From Hyphomicrobiales bacterium (lineage in GTDB: Bacteria > Pseudomonadota > Alphaproteobacteria > Rhizobiales > Rhizobiaceae): DNA of 37,191 bases. The notes under the pieces were generated by a model. It searched no databases. It saw only the letters and a list, made by a program, of their open reading frames with translations, and had not been told where the DNA came from. Every line of letters starts with the position of its first letter. Position 1 is the stretch's first letter. Both the position numbers and the translations under genes were made by a program. This document shows, in pieces, positions 7,443 through 17,583 of the stretch. The stretch is from the NCBI GenBank assembly GCA_900471485.1, contig UCEU01000032.1:1-37191 (forward strand). Reading direction: 5' to 3'.

Positions 7443-9982
7443 GGCTCATCACCCCGCGTGTCTCGCTCGCCTTCCGTCTCGCGCTGCGTGAACTGCGCGG
7501 CGGGCTGAGGGGTTTTTATATCTTCCTCGCCTGCATCGCGCTCGGCACCGGGGCGATCGCCGCCGTCAATTCGGTGTCGCAGTCGATCACCGACACGATC
7601 GCCACGCGCGGCCAGGAAATCCTTGCCGGCGACATCCGCTTCGAGCTCAACAACCGCGAGGCCAACGAGCAGGAAATGAACTTCCTGAACGGGCTCGGAA
7701 AGGTATCGGTCTCGACCGGTCTGCGATCCATGGCGCGCAAGCCCGATGGAACCGATCAGGCGCTGGTCGAGGTCAAGGCGGTGGATGGCGCCTATCCGCT
7801 CTACGGCACCTTCGAGGCCGAGCCGAACTACCCGCTTCCGGCGCTGCTCTCCAACCAGGGCGGCACCTATGGCGCGGTCGCCGCACCGCTTCTCCTGGAG
7901 CGCATGGGTCTTTCGATCGGCGACGAGATCCTGCTCGGCAACGTCATCCTCAACATCACAGGCACGGTGAAGACCGAGCCCGACGCCATTTCGGAAGGCT
8001 TCGGCTTTGCGCCACGGCTGTTGATCAGCAGCCAGGCGATGGCCGCTTCCGGCCTGGTGCAGACTGGCAGCCTCGTCGAGCACGCCTACAAGATCCGCCT
8101 CAACGACCTCAACCAGGCCTCGGGCATCCGCGACCGTGCGGCCAACGAGTTTCCCGCCGCCGGCTGGTCGATCCGCAGCAGCGACCGCGCGGCACCCTCG
8201 CTGACGGAGAATATCGAGCGTTTCTCGCAGTTCCTGACGCTGGTCGGGCTCACCGCGCTGATCGTCGGCGGCGTCGGCGTCGCCAATGCGGTGCGCGCCT
8301 TCCTCGATGCCAAGCGCACGACCATCGCCACCTTCAAGTGCCTGGGCGCGCCTGCCGCGACCGTGGTGCTGATCTATCTGTTCCAGATCTCGATCATCGC
8401 CCTTGCCGGCATCGCCGTCGGCCTCGTCATCGGGGCGCTGGCGCCGCTCGTTGCCGCGCAGTTTCTGGCGCAGGTGCTGCCGGTCTCGACCGATATCGTC
8501 TTCTACCCCGGCGCGCTGTCGCTGGCGGTGCTCTTCGGCATCCTGACGACGCTCGCTTTCGCCATCCTGCCGCTCGGCCATGCCCGCGAGGTCCCGGCCA
8601 CCGCGCTGTTTCGCGAGCAGGGCTTCGAGGCGCGGCGCCTGCCGTCCTGGCCCTACGTGCTGCTGGCGGCCGCCTTCCTGATCCTGCTTGCCGGCCTTGC
8701 TATCGTGACCGCGCACGACCGCTTCATCGCCGTCGTCTTCACCGGCGCCATCGCCTTTGCCTTCGTGGTGCTGCGGCTGGTGGCAGCCGGCATCGCCTGG
8801 CTGGCGCGGCGTAGCCCGCGGGTAAATTCGCCGGCGCTCAGGCTCGCGATCGGCAACATCCACCGTCCCGGCGCGCTCACCGCCTCCGTCGTGCTGTCGC
8901 TCGGCCTCGGGCTGGCGCTTCTGGTGACGCTCACGCTTATCGACGGCAATCTCAGGCAGCAGCTGACCGGGCGCATGGCCGAGGGTGCGCCGAACTTCTT
9001 CTTCGTCGATATCCAGGGCTCGGAAGTCGAGCGCTTCCGCGAGCTGGTCAAGTCGCAGGCGCCATCAGGCAAATTGGTCGAGGTGCCGATGCTGCGCGGC
9101 CGCATCCTTGCCTTCAACGGCGAGGACGTGACCAAGCGCAAGGTGCCGCCGGCCGGCCAGTGGGTGCTTCGCGGCGACCGCGGCATCACCTATTCCGAGA
9201 CGATGCCCGAGAACGCTTCGCTGACATCCGGCGAGTGGTGGGGCAAGGATTACAGCGGCGAGCCGCTGGTGTCGTTCTCCGCCGAGGAGGCGGGCGAACT
9301 GGGCCTCAAGATCGGCGATACCGTCACCGTCAACGTGCTCGGCCGCAACATCACCGCCAAGATCGCCAACCTGCGCAAGGTCGAGTGGCAGTCGCTGGGG
9401 ATCAACTTCGTCATGGTGTTCTCGCCGAACACCTTCAAGGGCGCGCCACACGCCTGGCTGGCGACGCTGACGGACCCGAGCGCGACCGCCACGCAGGAGG
9501 CCGCGATCCTGAAGTCCGTGACCAATACCTGGCCGACGATCACGAGCGTGCGCGTCAAGGATGCGATCGACATCGTCAACACGCTGGTCGCCCAGCTGGC
9601 GACGGCGATCCGCGCGGCCGCCTCGGTGGCGCTGATTTCCTCGGTTCTGGTGCTGGCGGGCGCGCTTGCCGCCGGCAATCGAGCCCGGACCCATGACGCC
9701 GTGGTACTGAAGACGCTTGGGGCGACGCGCCGGATGCTGATCCGCGCCTTCTGCTACGAGTACCTGATCCTCGGTGCGGCGACCGCGATCTTCGCGCTCG
9801 CGGCCGGCGGGATTTCCGCCTGGTTCATCGTCGCCAGGATCATGCGCATCCCCTCGCACTTCCTGCCCGATGTCGCCGGCTTCACGCTTCTGACGGCGCT
9901 GGTGCTCACCGTCGGCATCGGTCTGATCGGCACCTGGCGCATTCTCGGCCAGAAGGCGGCACCCGTTTTGCGCGAACTTTAG
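7439..9982 (+). CDS. YbbP-like ABC exporter permease (double FtsX domain)
   Basis: An 847-residue membrane protein matching the YbbP family. Hydrophobic segments lie at about 24-44, 262-285, 307-345, 352-380, 403-426, 427-455, 479-502, 722-747, 770-800 and 813-836, that is ten helices with two large periplasmic parts (45-260 and 503-720). Each half ends in a three-helix FtsX-type domain. Such mechanotransmission permeases do not form a classical import channel but lift or push substrates at the membrane; with TesA the likely substrate is a lipid or hydrophobic ester. Its ATG overlaps the ATPase gene. No clear terminator follows. Confidence 0.92.
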
Positions 9983-10046
9983 CCGTCCTTGCGGGAAATT
10001 TTGCGACAGGTTACAGCGATTTAACCCGATCACGGGTTGCAAGGGC

Positions 10047-10076
10047 CTTGTTTGCAAAGGGCGAAAGGCTCATATT
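10047..10076 (+). promoter_or_regulatory. Probable sigma-70 promoter of the Bax-inhibitor-1 family gene
   Basis: CTTGTT (10047-10052) and CATATT (10071-10076) are 18 bp apart and resemble the rhizobial housekeeping consensus CTTGAC and CTATAT. The start of transcription would lie near 10084, giving a leader of about 78 bases before the ATG at 10162. Called by eye only. Confidence 0.45.
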
Positions 10077-10161
10077 GTGGACAGGCATGCTGGGGCTCCG
10101 CAGCGGCGCCCGGGTTGAAAATCCGACACCGTGTTCACATCGGAGCTTTAAAGAGGAAACT

Positions 10162-10890
10162 ATGGCTGACCTTCGTAACTACCAGAGCCGTGCACAGACC
10201 GGCGAGATGATCGATCAGGGCCTGCGCACCTATATGCTCAAGGTCTATAACCTGATGGCGCTCGGTCTGGCGATCACCGGCCTGGCCGCCTATTTCGCAT
10301 ACACCTTCGCCGTCTCCGACGGCCAGCTCACCGCATTCGGCGCCGCGATCTACACGAGCCCGCTGAAGTGGGTCGTCATCTTCGCTCCGCTGGCCATGGT
10401 GCTCTTCCTGAGCTTCAGGATCAACTCGATGAGCGTGTCGGCCGCGCAGACGACCTTTGCGGTCTATGCAGCACTCGTGGGCCTGTCGCTGTCGTCGATC
10501 TTCTTGATCTACACCGGCCAGAGCGTCGTGCAGACCTTCTTCGTGACGGCCGCCTCGTTCGGCGCGCTGTCGCTCTACGGCTATTCGACCAAGCGTGACC
10601 TGTCGGCGATGGGCTCGTTCCTGATGATGGGTCTGTTCGGCCTGATCATCGCCTCGGTCGTGAACATCTTCCTGGCCTCTTCGGCCATGCAGTTCGCGAT
10701 CTCGGTGATCGGCGTGCTGATCTTCGCGGGCCTGACCGCCTACGACACGCAGCGCATCAAGGAAATGTACTACGCCGCCGACGACGCCACCATGGCCGGC
10801 CGCAAGGCGATCATGGGCGCCCTGACGCTCTACCTCGACTTCATCAACCTCTTCATGTTCCTCCTGCAGTTCATGGGCAACCGCAAGTAA
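10162..10890 (+). CDS. Bax inhibitor-1/YccA family membrane protein
   Basis: A 242-residue protein with a short polar N-terminus (RNYQSRAQTGEMIDQGLRTYMLKVYNLM) followed by seven hydrophobic helices, ending LYLDFINLFMFLLQFMGNRK, the typical C-terminus of the BI-1 (UPF0005) family. The conserved acidic TAYDTQRIKEMYY loop near residue 195 matches the pH-sensing Asp region of BsYetJ, a bacterial calcium leak channel; E. coli YccA is an inhibitor of FtsH. Which role applies here is unknown. Start at 10162 has AAGAGGAAAC directly upstream, a strong ribosome binding site. It is monocistronic: a promoter lies upstream and a strong terminator follows. Confidence 0.93.
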   Translation: MADLRNYQSRAQTGEMIDQGLRTYMLKVYNLMALGLAITGLAAYFAYTFAVSDGQLTAFGAAIYTSPLKWVVIFAPLAMVLFLSFRINSMSVSAAQTTFAVYAALVGLSLSSIFLIYTGQSVVQTFFVTAASFGALSLYGYSTKRDLSAMGSFLMMGLFGLIIASVVNIFLASSAMQFAISVIGVLIFAGLTAYDTQRIKEMYYAADDATMAGRKAIMGALTLYLDFINLFMFLLQFMGNRK

Positions 10891-10907
10891 GACGGAACGG
10901 GTTATCG

Positions 10908-10938
10908 AAAAGGCGCTCTTCGGGGCGCCTTTTTTGTT
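10908..10938 (+). terminator. Intrinsic terminator of the Bax-inhibitor-1 family gene
   Basis: AAAAGGCGC (10908-10916) pairs perfectly with GCGCCTTTT (10925-10933) over an 8-base loop, followed by more T (to about 10935) and GTTTG. It starts 18 bp past the stop codon. Confidence 0.92.
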
Positions 10939-11273
10939 TGTGTGGGTTTCTGCGAGGGGGACCGGATGATCCACTCGCTTCTGCAAAGGGTCGGATGGAC
11001 CGCGCGAGCTGTGATACGCCGTCGTTTCCGCCCTCTCGGCGTCGTCCTCGGGATGTCCCGAGGACCTAAGCACGCCTCCGCGAATGCAACCGTGCAGATG
11101 TAAGCAGCGGGTTCATTGTCCGCCGCCCGATACCGCCCGACCGGGTGCCAAGTGTCCATTCACGTCGAGCAAATGGAGCGACCGGCAGATGCTCGGCACA
11201 GGGCCGAGCATGACGTCGAGGGTGGGGCTATGGTGTCGCCAAGCACGTCTGCGTGGTGTGTGCGCGTGATCTC
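10939..11273. repeat. Intergenic region with two palindromes
   Basis: No gene is visible between the Bax-inhibitor terminator and the end of the MFS gene. It contains a near-continuous palindrome, GTCCTCGGGA (11044-11053) with TCCCGAGGAC (11056-11065), and a second stem ATGCTCGGC (11189-11197) with GCCGAGCAT (11203-11211), flanked by GACGTCGAG-like sequence. Both carry the CTCGG/CCGAG core often seen in dispersed rhizobial intergenic repeats. The second may end the MFS transcript. Confidence 0.5.
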
Positions 11274-12494
11274 TCACTCCCCCAGACTCGAATGCGACGG
11301 TGTCGCGGCACGTCGGGTGGCGTGGAGGAACCAGAGGTAGCTCAAGATGGCGATCAGGGCCATCGCCGGGATGATGGTGCCGAAGGCGAGCAGCGGGGCG
11401 CCGAGGAGCGAGGCTACAAGGCCGCCCATGAAGCCGCCGCCCATCTGGATGAAGCCCATCATCGCCGAGGCGGAGCCAGCGATATGCGGGAAGGGGAAGA
11501 GGCCCGATGTCGTCATGTGCGGGGTCAGGAATGCCAGGCCGAAGGCGAGGAAGGCGACGGGGCCCATGATCGAGAGGTAGCTGGGTGTCACAAACTGCAC
11601 CGAGAGCGCGATCATGATGCCGGAGAGGCCGAGCAGGCCGAGGCCTGTTCGTACCGAGCCGTCGCCGCCGAGCCTTGCCGAGGTCATCCTCAGAACCACC
11701 GAGCCTGCGAAATAGGAGCCGGATTGCATCAGCATGCCGAGGCCGAAGGCTGTGGGTGTGAGGCCGACAATCTTGATCAGGATGAAGGGGAGCATCGTCG
11801 CCTGCGCATAGAGCGCGCCGATCGAGCCGCCGAGCACCAGCGAAGCGGAGACGAAGCGCGGTTCGCGGGCGAGTTCGGCATAGGCCGATAGCAACGGCCC
11901 GGGAAGGGCGCGGCGCCGGTCGGGGGTGCTGGTCTCGCGCATGAAGACGAGGACCGAGAGGCAGATCAGGAGGCCGAAGCCGATCAGCAGAAAGAACACC
12001 GACTGCCAGCCGAAGGCGGCGAGCGCAAGACCGCCCACGGTCGGGGCGATGGCCGGGCCGATGGCGATCATGATGCCGATCAGGTTCATGATCCTGGAGG
12101 CATCGGCGCCGGTGAACTGGTCGCGGACGATGGCGCGCGCCACGGTAATCCCGACCGAGGCGCCGATGCCCTGGATCAGGCGGCCAGCGAGCAGCCATTC
12201 GATGCCGGGCGCAAACACCGACAACAGGCTTCCCACCATGTAGATGCCGACGAAGAGCAGCGTCGCGGCGCGGCGGCCGAAGGCATCCGACAGCGGGCCG
12301 GCGAGCAGCTGGGCTATGGAGAAGCCGGCGAAATAGAGCGACAGCGTCATCTTGATCGCCGCCTCGGTCGTGTCGAAGGCGCCCACCAGCTCCGGCATGG
12401 CGGGGGTGTAGATCGACATCGAGATCGGGCCGATGGTGGCGAGAAGGGCGCCGAGCATGCTCGTTCGCCTTGCGCTCATCCGGAATGGGGGCAT
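11274..12494 (-). CDS. MFS multidrug exporter, Bcr/CflA type
   Basis: A roughly 406-residue, 12-helix major facilitator. The N-terminal ATIGPISMSIYTPAMPELVGAFD segment with its proline-rich first helix and the loop LLAGPLSDAFGRR (motif A) are diagnostic for the Bcr/CflA (DHA1) drug exporters; motif C-like GPAIAPTVGG lies in helix 5. Substrates range from bicyclomycin to chloramphenicol and cannot be predicted. I place the start at ATG 12494 (MPPFRMSARR); ATG 12479 five codons on is an alternative and neither has a clear ribosome binding site. The acetyltransferase gene lies 134 bp upstream on the same strand. An exporter next to a CatB-like acetyltransferase hints at, but does not prove, a drug-tolerance pair. 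Confidence 0.88.
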   Translation of the reverse strand: MPPFRMSARRTSMLGALLATIGPISMSIYTPAMPELVGAFDTTEAAIKMTLSLYFAGFSIAQLLAGPLSDAFGRRAATLLFVGIYMVGSLLSVFAPGIEWLLAGRLIQGIGASVGITVARAIVRDQFTGADASRIMNLIGIMIAIGPAIAPTVGGLALAAFGWQSVFFLLIGFGLLICLSVLVFMRETSTPDRRRALPGPLLSAYAELAREPRFVSASLVLGGSIGALYAQATMLPFILIKIVGLTPTAFGLGMLMQSGSYFAGSVVLRMTSARLGGDGSVRTGLGLLGLSGIMIALSVQFVTPSYLSIMGPVAFLAFGLAFLTPHMTTSGLFPFPHIAGSASAMMGFIQMGGGFMGGLVASLLGAPLLAFGTIIPAMALIAILSYLWFLHATRRAATPSHSSLGE

Positions 12495-12628
12495 GCTGGT
12501 ACTCGGCTGGCTTGGTTCCACTGACAGACGGGATGTCGGCTCTGTTCTGGCGCAGGCGGAGGTCGATCGCAACGGCAAAATGCCGGGTTGTGCAGACTGT
12601 CACGACGCTGGCGGCCGTGCTGTTTGCG

Positions 12629-13261
12629 TCATGCCCTCTTCAGCGCCTCGAGGTCGCCGTTTTCGAGAGCGGCCAGATTGGCCTCGATCTTGTCCAGAGG
12701 CCAGTTCCACCACGCGATATCGAGCAGTTCATCGATGACCGTCGTGGGGTATCGCATGCGGATGATCGCGGCCGGGTTGCCGCCGACGACGGCATAGGGC
12801 GGAACGTCGCGGGCAACGACCGATCCGGCGGCGATAATGGCGCCAGACCCGATCCGCACGCCCGGCATGATTGCCGCGTCATGGCCGATCCAGACGTCAT
12901 GCCCGACGTCAGTATCCTTCACCGGCAGGTCCTTGTAGCCGAAGGTTTCCGGCTTGAAGATTCGGAACGGGTAGGTGGTGAAACCCTTCATCGGATGATT
13001 GGCCGAGCTGGTGATGAAGTAGCTTCCGCGGGCAATCTGCACGAATTTTCCGATGATCAGCCGCTCCCGGACGCCATGCCCGAGATAGGGTGCGAGGATG
13101 CCGGCGGTGTCTTCGGGTTTGCCCGAGTGGGTGTAGTAGCTGTAGTCGCCGATTTCCATGCGCGGATGGTCGATGACGTTCTTCAGATAGACGGTATCGC
13201 CGTAGACGGTGCCGTCGGGCAGGGTGATCGGGTGGACCGCGGTTGCGTCGAGAATGGACAT
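12629..13261 (-). CDS. CatB-related O-acetyltransferase (left-handed beta-helix, XAT family)
   Basis: A 210-residue hexapeptide-repeat acyltransferase. Repeats are visible as IGKFVQIARGSYFI, then after a long excursion loop VGHDVWIGHDAAIMPGVRIGSGAIIAAGSVVARDVPPYAVVGGNPA. The NHPM motif after SSA supplies the catalytic His of the xenobiotic acetyltransferases (CatB, Vat). The C-terminal helix IAWWNWPLDKIEANLAAL is typical. Many members do not confer antibiotic resistance and act on sugars or unknown alcohols, so chloramphenicol or streptogramin activity is only a possibility. Start at 13261 has AAGAAAG about 12 bases upstream. It is divergent from the LysE-family gene. Confidence 0.88.
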   Translation of the reverse strand: MSILDATAVHPITLPDGTVYGDTVYLKNVIDHPRMEIGDYSYYTHSGKPEDTAGILAPYLGHGVRERLIIGKFVQIARGSYFITSSANHPMKGFTTYPFRIFKPETFGYKDLPVKDTDVGHDVWIGHDAAIMPGVRIGSGAIIAAGSVVARDVPPYAVVGGNPAAIIRMRYPTTVIDELLDIAWWNWPLDKIEANLAALENGDLEALKRA

Positions 13262-13472
13262 CGGAAACGGCTTTCTTCATGAAACCAGCGCAATCAATGG
13301 CCGAAGCCTAATGCGCGCGATCCGTGAAATCCATTGCGGCGCCGGAACGCGTTCATCAATAATCTGAATGAGGTTGCGCGGCACTGCTGGCGAACCGGGC
13401 GGGTTCTTGTCGCACCCGCTTGACGCTCCCGCCACACCGCATAATCTCCGGTTTTTCATCGAGGGATTCTCC

Positions 13473-14114
13473 ATGACCCAATCGCTGCTCGCGGGCGCCT
13501 TCCTGGCGGCGCTGCTTTATGTGCTCATTCCGGGGCCGGCCTTTCTGGCGCTGCTCGGCATCGGGGCCGGGCAGGGAAGAAAGGCGGGGGCGCAGTTTGT
13601 CTGTGGGCATCTGGTCGGCGATACGCTGTGGGCGTCGCTGGCGTTGGTGGCGATCATCGGTGCCAAGACGATCGGTAGTTTCGTGTTCGATGCGCTGGGG
13701 CTCGCCTGCGGCTTCTATCTCGCCTGGATCGGCTGGAACGCCTTTCGCGCCAAGCCGAAGGGCGAGGGGCAGGCGCTGGTGACCGTCGAGCGTCCATTCC
13801 GGCGCGGGCTGATCTTCGGCGTCACCAATCCGAAGGGCTATCCGGTGGCGCTGGCGACATTCACGGCACTGGTGGCGGGCTCGGCGAGCGCCTTGCAGTT
13901 CCAGACGCTGCCGGTGCTGCTTGCCGTGTCGTTCCTCGGCTTCATCGTCGCCGACATGATCCTGATCGCGATCGTCGGCACAGGCGCCGTGCGGCGCTTC
14001 TATCGGGCGCATGAGCGGCTGATCGTGCGCTGCTCGGGCGTGCTGTTCATGGGGTTTGCGGCGCAGGCGCTGCTGCATGCCACGCCCGGCCTGCTCGGCT
14101 GGCGCCGGGCCTGA
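13473..14114 (+). CDS. LysE/RhtB family amino-acid exporter
   Basis: A 213-residue protein with about six hydrophobic helices. The N-terminal LIPGPAFLALLGIGAGQGRKAG with GPA and the later TNPKGYPVALATF (GxxxNPKG motif) are signatures of the LysE superfamily, inner-membrane exporters of amino acids such as lysine, homoserine or threonine. Start at 13473 is supported by GAGGGA about 7 bases upstream. The gene stands between the divergent acetyltransferase and the M3 peptidase, 125 bp before the latter. The pairing of a peptidase with an amino-acid exporter may be chance. Confidence 0.9.
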   Translation: MTQSLLAGAFLAALLYVLIPGPAFLALLGIGAGQGRKAGAQFVCGHLVGDTLWASLALVAIIGAKTIGSFVFDALGLACGFYLAWIGWNAFRAKPKGEGQALVTVERPFRRGLIFGVTNPKGYPVALATFTALVAGSASALQFQTLPVLLAVSFLGFIVADMILIAIVGTGAVRRFYRAHERLIVRCSGVLFMGFAAQALLHATPGLLGWRRA

Positions 14115-14183
14115 TCGATTACGGCGCGTCCGGCTCCCGCATTCGTTGCCGTGGCCGGGAATACCAATCGCGCCGAAGCCTCC

Positions 14184-14210
14184 CTATATTGCCGTTACAC
14201 CAGACGGCAA
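14184..14210 (+). promoter_or_regulatory. CTATAT box and leader hairpin before the M3 peptidase gene
   Basis: CTATAT at 14184-14189 equals the rhizobial -10 consensus, but no matching -35 is seen 17 bp upstream. Directly after it TTGCCGT (14189-14195) pairs with ACGGCAA (14204-14210). If the box is used, the hairpin would lie at the extreme 5' end of the mRNA, about 30 bases before the ATG. Confidence 0.35.
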
Positions 14211-14239
14211 CACCGACTGCCAAACCCAAGGATTTCCGC

Positions 14240-16327
14240 ATGCCCTCCACACCAGATCTGAACCCGGCCCTCGTCACCTGGAACGGCCTCAATGGCCTGC
14301 CGCGCTTCGAGGCCGTGAACGACGGCGATTTCGCCGCCGCCTTCGACGCGGCGCTTGTCGCGCATGAGCGCGAGATCGATGCCATCGCGGCCGATCCCGC
14401 CGAGCCGACCTTCGAGAATACGGTCGTGGCGCTGGAGATCGCGGGCGATGATCTTTCCAGGGTCTCGTCGCTGTTCTGGAACCGCGCGGGCGCGCATACC
14501 AACGACACGATCCAGGCGCTGGAGCGGGATATCTCGCCGAAGATGTCGCGGCACTACTCGAAGATCGGCATGAACGCCGAACTCTTCAAGCGCATCGACA
14601 CGCTGTGGGAGAAGCGCGACGGCCTCGGGCTGACGCTGGAGCAGACACGGGTGCTGGAGCGGCACTGGAAGGGCTTCGTCAAGTCGGGCGCCAAGCTTGA
14701 AAAGGCGGAACAGGAGAAGCTCGCCGGTATCAACGAGAAGCTGGCCGGGCTCGGCACGCAGTTCGGCCAGAACGTGCTTTCCGACGAGAAGGGCTGGGCG
14801 CTGATCCTTTCGGAGGGCGACGATCTCGCCGGCATTCCCGATTTCCTCAAGGACGCGATGGCGGCTGCGGCGCGCGAGCGCGGTGAGGACCAAAAGTTCG
14901 CGGTGACGCTGTCGCGCTCGATCATCGAGCCGTTCCTGACCTTCTCCGAGCGCCGCGAGCTGCGCGAACAGGCCTTCAAGGCCTGGGTGGCGCGTGGCGA
15001 GAACGATGGCCCTTCGGACAATCGCGGCATCATCCGCGAAACGCTCCAGCTGCGCCATGAGGTGGCGAAGCTGCTCGGCTACGGCAACTTCGCCGAACTG
15101 AAGCTCGACAACACCATGGCGAAGACGCCTGATGCGGTGAACGACCTCTTGAAGCAGGTGTGGGCGAAGGCGGTGAAGCGCGCCGGCGAGGAAGAGGCCG
15201 ATATCGCCAAGCTGATCGCCGACGAAGGCAAGAACCATGAGGTGATGCCCTGGGATTGGCGGTTCTATTCGGAAAAGATCCGCTCGCAGAAATTCAATTT
15301 CTCCGAGGCCGAGCTGAAGCCATACCTGCAGCTGGAAAAGATCATCGACGCCTGCTTCGACGTGGCGGGCCGGCTGTTTAACGTTCATGCGGTCGAGAAG
15401 AAGGGCGTTGCGGCCTATCATCCCGATGTCCGCGTCTTCGAGATCCGCGACCGCGAGGACAGGCTGGTGGCGATGTTCCTCGGCGATTACTTCGCCCGCT
15501 CGTCGAAGCGTTCGGGCGCGTGGATGAGTTCGTTACAGTCGCAGCACAAGCTGCCGCTGAAGAACGGCCGGACCGGCGAGCTGCCGATCATCTATAATGT
15601 CTGCAACTTCGCCAAGCCTGCCGAAGGCAAGCCGGCGCTGCTGTCGCTCGACGATGCCCGCACGCTGTTCCACGAGTTCGGCCACGCGCTGCACGGCATG
15701 CTCTCCAACGTCACCTATCCCTCCGTGTCCGGTACCGGCGTGTCGCGCGATTTCGTCGAACTGCCGTCGCAGCTCTACGAGCACTGGCTGACGGTTCCCG
15801 AAATCCTCAAGCAGTATGCCGTGCATTTCGAGACGGGCAGGCCGATGCCGCAGGACCTGCTCGACAAGGTGCTGGCGGCGCGCAGCTTCAATGCCGGGTT
15901 CAACACGGTGGAGTTCACCTCGTCCGCGCTGGTCGACATGGCGTTCCATACGCGCGACGCGGTCGCCGATCCGATGGCGGTGCAGGCCGAGGTGCTGAAG
16001 GAGCTCGGTATGCCGAAGTCGATGGTCATGCGCCATGCCTCGCCGCACTTCCAGCACATCTTCTCGGGCGGCTATTCGGCCGGCTACTATTCCTACATGT
16101 GGTCGGAAGTGCTCGACGCCGATGCCTTCTCGGCCTTCGAGGAGACGGGAGACGCGTTCAACGGCGAGGTCGCGAAAAAGCTGCGCGATCACGTCTATTC
16201 CGTCGGCGGTTCGGTCGATCCCGAGGATACCTACAAGGCCTTCCGCGGCAAGCTGCCGAGCCCGGACGCAATGCTGGTGAAGCGTGGGCTGGCTACCTTC
16301 GAGGAACTGTCGGGCAGCGACGCCTGA
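14240..16327 (+). CDS. M3 family zinc metallopeptidase (Dcp/oligopeptidase A-like)
   Basis: A 695-residue cytoplasmic thimet-oligopeptidase-type peptidase that cleaves short peptides. The zinc site is H478-E479-F-G-H482 with the third ligand Glu507 in DFVELPSQLYEHW, exactly the family spacing. The SGTGVSRDFVELPSQLYEHW wording is nearer to dipeptidyl carboxypeptidase Dcp than to oligopeptidase A (PrlC), though the two are hard to tell apart by eye. Length is normal. Start at 14240 (MPSTPDLNPALV) has AAGGA 8 bases upstream. The next intrinsic-type hairpin is about 105 bp past the stop and lies directly in front of the ABC importer. Confidence 0.93.
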   Translation: MPSTPDLNPALVTWNGLNGLPRFEAVNDGDFAAAFDAALVAHEREIDAIAADPAEPTFENTVVALEIAGDDLSRVSSLFWNRAGAHTNDTIQALERDISPKMSRHYSKIGMNAELFKRIDTLWEKRDGLGLTLEQTRVLERHWKGFVKSGAKLEKAEQEKLAGINEKLAGLGTQFGQNVLSDEKGWALILSEGDDLAGIPDFLKDAMAAAARERGEDQKFAVTLSRSIIEPFLTFSERRELREQAFKAWVARGENDGPSDNRGIIRETLQLRHEVAKLLGYGNFAELKLDNTMAKTPDAVNDLLKQVWAKAVKRAGEEEADIAKLIADEGKNHEVMPWDWRFYSEKIRSQKFNFSEAELKPYLQLEKIIDACFDVAGRLFNVHAVEKKGVAAYHPDVRVFEIRDREDRLVAMFLGDYFARSSKRSGAWMSSLQSQHKLPLKNGRTGELPIIYNVCNFAKPAEGKPALLSLDDARTLFHEFGHALHGMLSNVTYPSVSGTGVSRDFVELPSQLYEHWLTVPEILKQYAVHFETGRPMPQDLLDKVLAARSFNAGFNTVEFTSSALVDMAFHTRDAVADPMAVQAEVLKELGMPKSMVMRHASPHFQHIFSGGYSAGYYSYMWSEVLDADAFSAFEETGDAFNGEVAKKLRDHVYSVGGSVDPEDTYKAFRGKLPSPDAMLVKRGLATFEELSGSDA

Positions 16328-16399
16328 GCATTGTCGCGCCGAAAGGCACGTTAGGTGCGGGGATCCTAATGTTTCCGCGGGTGGCGATCGGGCGCCCGC

Positions 16400-16428
16400 G
16401 TGTCACATGACTGTCATTGAACGTTAAT
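16400..16428 (+). promoter_or_regulatory. Predicted PHO box (PhoB operator) of the ABC importer operon
   Basis: GTGTCAC (16400-16406), four bases, CTGTCAT (16411-16417), four bases, CGTTAAT (16422-16428). The established PHO box is CTGTCAT-N4-CTGTCAT, 11 bp direct repeats read by PhoB dimers. The second unit matches 7/7, the first shares the TGTCA core, and the third is weak (4/7). TTAATA at 16424-16429 could serve as a -10 element, with the PHO box replacing the -35. Activation under phosphate limitation is inferred. Confidence 0.6.
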
Positions 16429-16432
16429 AAGC

Positions 16433-16466
16433 AACCGGCATCGACCTCCATTGATGCCGGTTTTTT
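16433..16466 (+). terminator. Intrinsic terminator-like hairpin just before the ABC importer start codon
   Basis: AACCGGCATC (16433-16442) pairs perfectly with GATGCCGGTT (16453-16462) and is followed by an unbroken T run to 16466. The 10-base loop contains ACCTCC, an anti-Shine-Dalgarno sequence. The ATG of the ATPase gene is at 16468, one base later. It probably ends the M3 peptidase transcript; it could also act as an attenuator, or as the 3' end of a small RNA made from 16328-16466. Confidence 0.8.
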
Positions 16467-16467
16467 C

Positions 16468-17575
<1,108 letters not shown>

Positions 17576-17583
<8 letters not shown>

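Noticed and set aside
12597..12614. CTGTCAC-N4-CTGGCGG as a PHO box near the MFS gene
   Set aside because: Only the first half matches; the second half and the 11 bp neighbours do not.
11274..13261. MFS exporter plus CatB-like acetyltransferase as an antibiotic-resistance island
   Set aside because: Composition matches the neighbours, there are no mobile elements, and both families have many housekeeping members.
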